From: Methanolobus halotolerans
Lineage (GTDB): Archaea > Halobacteriota > Methanosarcinia > Methanosarcinales > Methanosarcinaceae
Reading direction: 5' to 3'
Length of the DNA: 47,314 bases
Assembly (NCBI RefSeq): GCF_004745425.1
Contig: NZ_PGGK01000016.1
Span: forward strand, 1 to 47,314
Below, piece by piece: positions 45,150 to 47,314 of this stretch (position 1 is the stretch's first letter; each line of letters opens with the position of its first letter). The notes beneath the pieces were generated by a model that saw only the letters and a program-made list of their open reading frames with translations, made no database searches and was not told the DNA's origin. A program made the position numbers and the translations under genes.

Positions 45150-45932
45150 TCAAAGTCTTGTTATGGGTGTAGAGTCCTTCAGATAATAGTTAAAAAGTTC
45201 TTTTCCCCAATTAAGCGCATCCTCTGTACTACATATTATATAGCTATGATCGACATCTCCTGCTTTCTTAAGTGGGTTCATAACAATATGGTAATCATCA
45301 AATGTAAAGAAAAGGAAGTTTATTTTTTGATGGTAAACATATAGCTTAAAATAACCACTTTTAATTAAAAGTTCAATATGTTCATTTGATTCTTTTCTGA
45401 TTTTGTTGAACAGATCCTTAGAGACAATATAATTAATAGTGATTTTATTATCTATCATCTCAGTGAATCTGGATTGGTAATTTGGATAAAAGATGTTACC
45501 AACAGAATAAACATGCTCGGGTGTTTTATCTTTATGGTAAGTTTTGTGAAGATTAAATAAATCCATGAGTGGAGGATTTATAATCTTATAATGTTTCAAC
45601 TCATTAATTCTTTCTAATAGATTCGGTGGAACAAAATCAAAGTCATGAGTTCCCCAGTAATCAATATCTACATCTAGAACCTCTGTGGTATCTATTAAAG
45701 GCCTCACCTTATCTACAATCAGTTCCCCAATAAATGTTAGTTCATAGATGTCATCATAATGAAAAACAAGATGATGCTCTTCTAATATCTTCATTTGAGG
45801 GAGTAAAGCCTGTCTTGTTGTATCCAGTGACTTGAGAAGAGACTTCATTTCTTGATGGCCATCCTTCAATAACAATAATGTTTCTTTTCTTTTATCGGAT
45901 GCAAATATAACATCAATCAATGATTTCTTCAT
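45150..45932 (-). CDS. FilR1-type HTH transcriptional regulator
   Basis: 260 residues. An N-terminal winged helix (LIDVIFASDKRKETLLLLKD, LDTTRQALLPQMKILEEHHL) is followed by the middle/C-terminal domain of methanogen FilR1-like regulators (VDIDYWGTHDFDFVPPNLLE). The Methanosarcinales have many of these paralogues; ligands are unknown. GAGG lies before the ATG. A paralogue lies at 46365. It is enclosed by repeat copies C and D. Confidence 0.85.
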   Translation of the reverse strand: MKKSLIDVIFASDKRKETLLLLKDGHQEMKSLLKSLDTTRQALLPQMKILEEHHLVFHYDDIYELTFIGELIVDKVRPLIDTTEVLDVDIDYWGTHDFDFVPPNLLERINELKHYKIINPPLMDLFNLHKTYHKDKTPEHVYSVGNIFYPNYQSRFTEMIDNKITINYIVSKDLFNKIRKESNEHIELLIKSGYFKLYVYHQKINFLFFTFDDYHIVMNPLKKAGDVDHSYIICSTEDALNWGKELFNYYLKDSTPITRL

Positions 45933-46130
45933 TTGATTTCAATCCTCTAAAACTATTGAAATTTAACAAAGCATTAAAAATTAAACTATGATTAATACTA
46001 TCGATTAACTACTATATCTTTTTTGTGCAAATCTCTAGAATATAACGTTGTTAATTTTGATAGTGCTCAATCTGTACACATTCCTGATTTATTACTTATG
46101 TGAGTATGCAAGATAATGCCTATCATCCTC

Positions 46131-46254
46131 AGCAATCTCAAGAAGAAGCAGGTTGAGGAGACTGCGGAGCTTGTGATCAAGAAGCTGAAGCTGAAGAAAC
46201 TCGTGTAAATGTTCGAATTAGCTCGCACTTTTAGGTGGGGTTATGGATAAGCCC
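46131..46254 (+). repeat. Dispersed repeat, copy D
   Basis: Reads KKKQVEETAELVIKKLKLKK then LV and a stop at 46207, with downstream ATGTTCGAATTAG and GGTGGGGTTATGGATAAGCCCA, close to copy A (ATATTCGAATCAG, GGTAGGGTATAGGTAAGCCCA). The fragment lacks the upstream part. Bases 45933-46130 and 46255-46364 hold no gene. Confidence 0.7.
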
Positions 46255-46364
46255 AAAAAACCGAACTTTAATTAATAATAGTAATTGTCTACAGAAATCA
46301 AATCAGATAAACTGAACTATCATCATAAGTATATATATTACTAATTTTTAATAAAAAGTAAAAA

Positions 46365-47138
46365 CTAGATGCCAGTTAATAATTTAGAATGTTTTAAGCA
46401 ATATTTAAAAAATTCCTGTCCCCACTCTACCGCTTTTTTACTTTTACATAGGATATATCTATTGTCAATAACCCCACCATTTTTGAGTATACTTAGCATC
46501 AGGTAATAATCGTTAGATGAAACAAAATGAAAATTCATCTCCTTATTGCATATATAGATCTGTACAAAACTGCTCTGGAATATTTGCATAAACTCTGCAC
46601 TTTTTGTTTCAAGGAGTTTTCTTAGCAACTCGTCAGAAATTATAAAATGTGTCATTACCTTTTTTTCAATCAGTTCGAACATTAATTCAGGAAAGTGAGG
46701 ATGGAGGAATGTAGTGACAATGTATAAGTTGTCTGAATTCTTTGAACCTTCATGAAACCTCTTGTCGAGTTCATATATATCTATAAGTGAAGGCTTTACA
46801 ATCTGGCATTTCTCAAATTCATTTGTTTTATTCAAAAGATGAGATGGAATAAAGCCCAGATCGCGAGTTCCCCAGTAATCAATATCATTATCAAAAACTT
46901 CAATGGTATTTAACAGAGTTTTCATTTTGTCAATAACCAGTTTTCCAATTGTAGACAGTTCATAAATGTCATCATAATGAATAACAAGATGATGCTCCTC
47001 CAAAACCTTAATTTGGGGAAGTAATGCTTGCCTTGTTGTATCAAGCGAATCTAGGACAGTTTCCATTTCCTGAGGGCCTTCTTTCAGCAATAAGAGAAAA
47101 TCTTTCCTTTTACCAGAAGCAAATATTACATCAAGCAA
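46365..47138 (-). CDS. FilR1-type HTH regulator, paralogue
   Basis: 257 residues, clearly the sister of the 45150 gene: LLDVIFASGKRKDFLLLLKE, DSLDTTRQALLPQIKVLEEH, DIDYWGTRDLGFIPSHLL. The alignment with the sister would put the start a few codons upstream of the TTG at 47138, but only ATC AAA AGA CCA preceded by TAA is found there, so the original ATG seems lost and the TTG is the only standard start. It may be weakly expressed. Upstream 47139-47314 contains no gene. Confidence 0.78.
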   Translation of the reverse strand: MLDVIFASGKRKDFLLLLKEGPQEMETVLDSLDTTRQALLPQIKVLEEHHLVIHYDDIYELSTIGKLVIDKMKTLLNTIEVFDNDIDYWGTRDLGFIPSHLLNKTNEFEKCQIVKPSLIDIYELDKRFHEGSKNSDNLYIVTTFLHPHFPELMFELIEKKVMTHFIISDELLRKLLETKSAEFMQIFQSSFVQIYICNKEMNFHFVSSNDYYLMLSILKNGGVIDNRYILCKSKKAVEWGQEFFKYCLKHSKLLTGI

Positions 47139-47314
47139 TGGTCTTTTGATTTAGCTCACATCCTATAACAAACATTCATATATCGTAACTTAATGTGGAA
47201 CTTATATACATACTTTGTTAAAATCAAATATAGGCAACCATGCCTGTTTATCTAACAAGTGTGTTTGTCTACAAATCTCAATCTTTATGTTTGTTCCCAC
47301 AAATCCAACCTTTC

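Overview
The window reads as the chromosome of a methanogenic archaeon of the Methanosarcinaceae (Methanosarcina, Methanolobus, Methanomethylovorans or a close relative). This rests on an archaeal 5S rRNA, an archaeal gene set (TiaS, Nob1, a RecJ-like DHH protein with DnaJ-type zinc fingers, a GfcR/PyrE-like regulator, two FilR1-type regulators) and above all on a tetrahydrofolate one-carbon gene cluster of the kind known from Methanosarcina barkeri. Genus is inference; no marker here fixes it.

Positions 1-5400: end of an rRNA operon (5S), then a decaying stretch with two gene relics (an NSS-type sodium symporter and a sensor histidine kinase, both with internal deletions) around two intact genes, a dihydrolipoamide dehydrogenase-like flavoprotein and a TrkH potassium channel subunit. 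Positions 5385-14131: a leftward cluster, purN, glyA, folD, folP-like, metV-like, metF, thiC, cofE-like, with an HTH regulator at its head. It would interconvert C1 units on tetrahydrofolate for serine/glycine, purine and methyl-group synthesis; thiC and cofE add thiamine and F420 cofactor chemistry. Positions 14293-25044: core housekeeping genes (tiaS, nadE, a KaiC-like ATPase, nob1, a gfcR-like gene, a recJ-like gene, a stomatin/NfeD pair, an AIR-synthase-like gene and hisH).

From about 25.1 kb the character changes to accessory DNA. 26.2-34.6 kb is a proviral early/packaging module: divergent ribbon-helix-helix regulators around a palindromic operator, a run of very small overlapping zinc-ribbon genes, a RecA/RadB-like ATPase, a dense inverted-repeat region, a ParB-methyltransferase fusion, and small and large terminase genes. 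No portal, capsid, tail or integrase gene is visible, so the element is truncated or a satellite.

To the right the proviral sequence gives way to three cargo blocks separated by degenerate copies of the 3' end of one ribbon-helix-helix gene, all in the same orientation (copies at about 34.5, 39.1, 44.95 and 46.1 kb). Block 1 is a peroxide-defence set (Fur/PerR-like regulator, peroxiredoxin, ferritin-like relic, catalase-peroxidase KatG). Block 2 is a fluoride-resistance island: two fluoride riboswitches drive two convergent operons, one with enolase and a TauE-family exporter, the other with the fluoride channel CrcB/Fluc, a DUF190 protein and a frameshifted dynamin-like GTPase. Block 3 and the sequence beyond carry two paralogous FilR1-type regulators. 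The repeat layout suggests serial site-specific insertion at one gene's 3' end, an array of stress-resistance cassettes next to a crippled provirus. This and the fluoride/dynamin operon are the most interesting features of the window.
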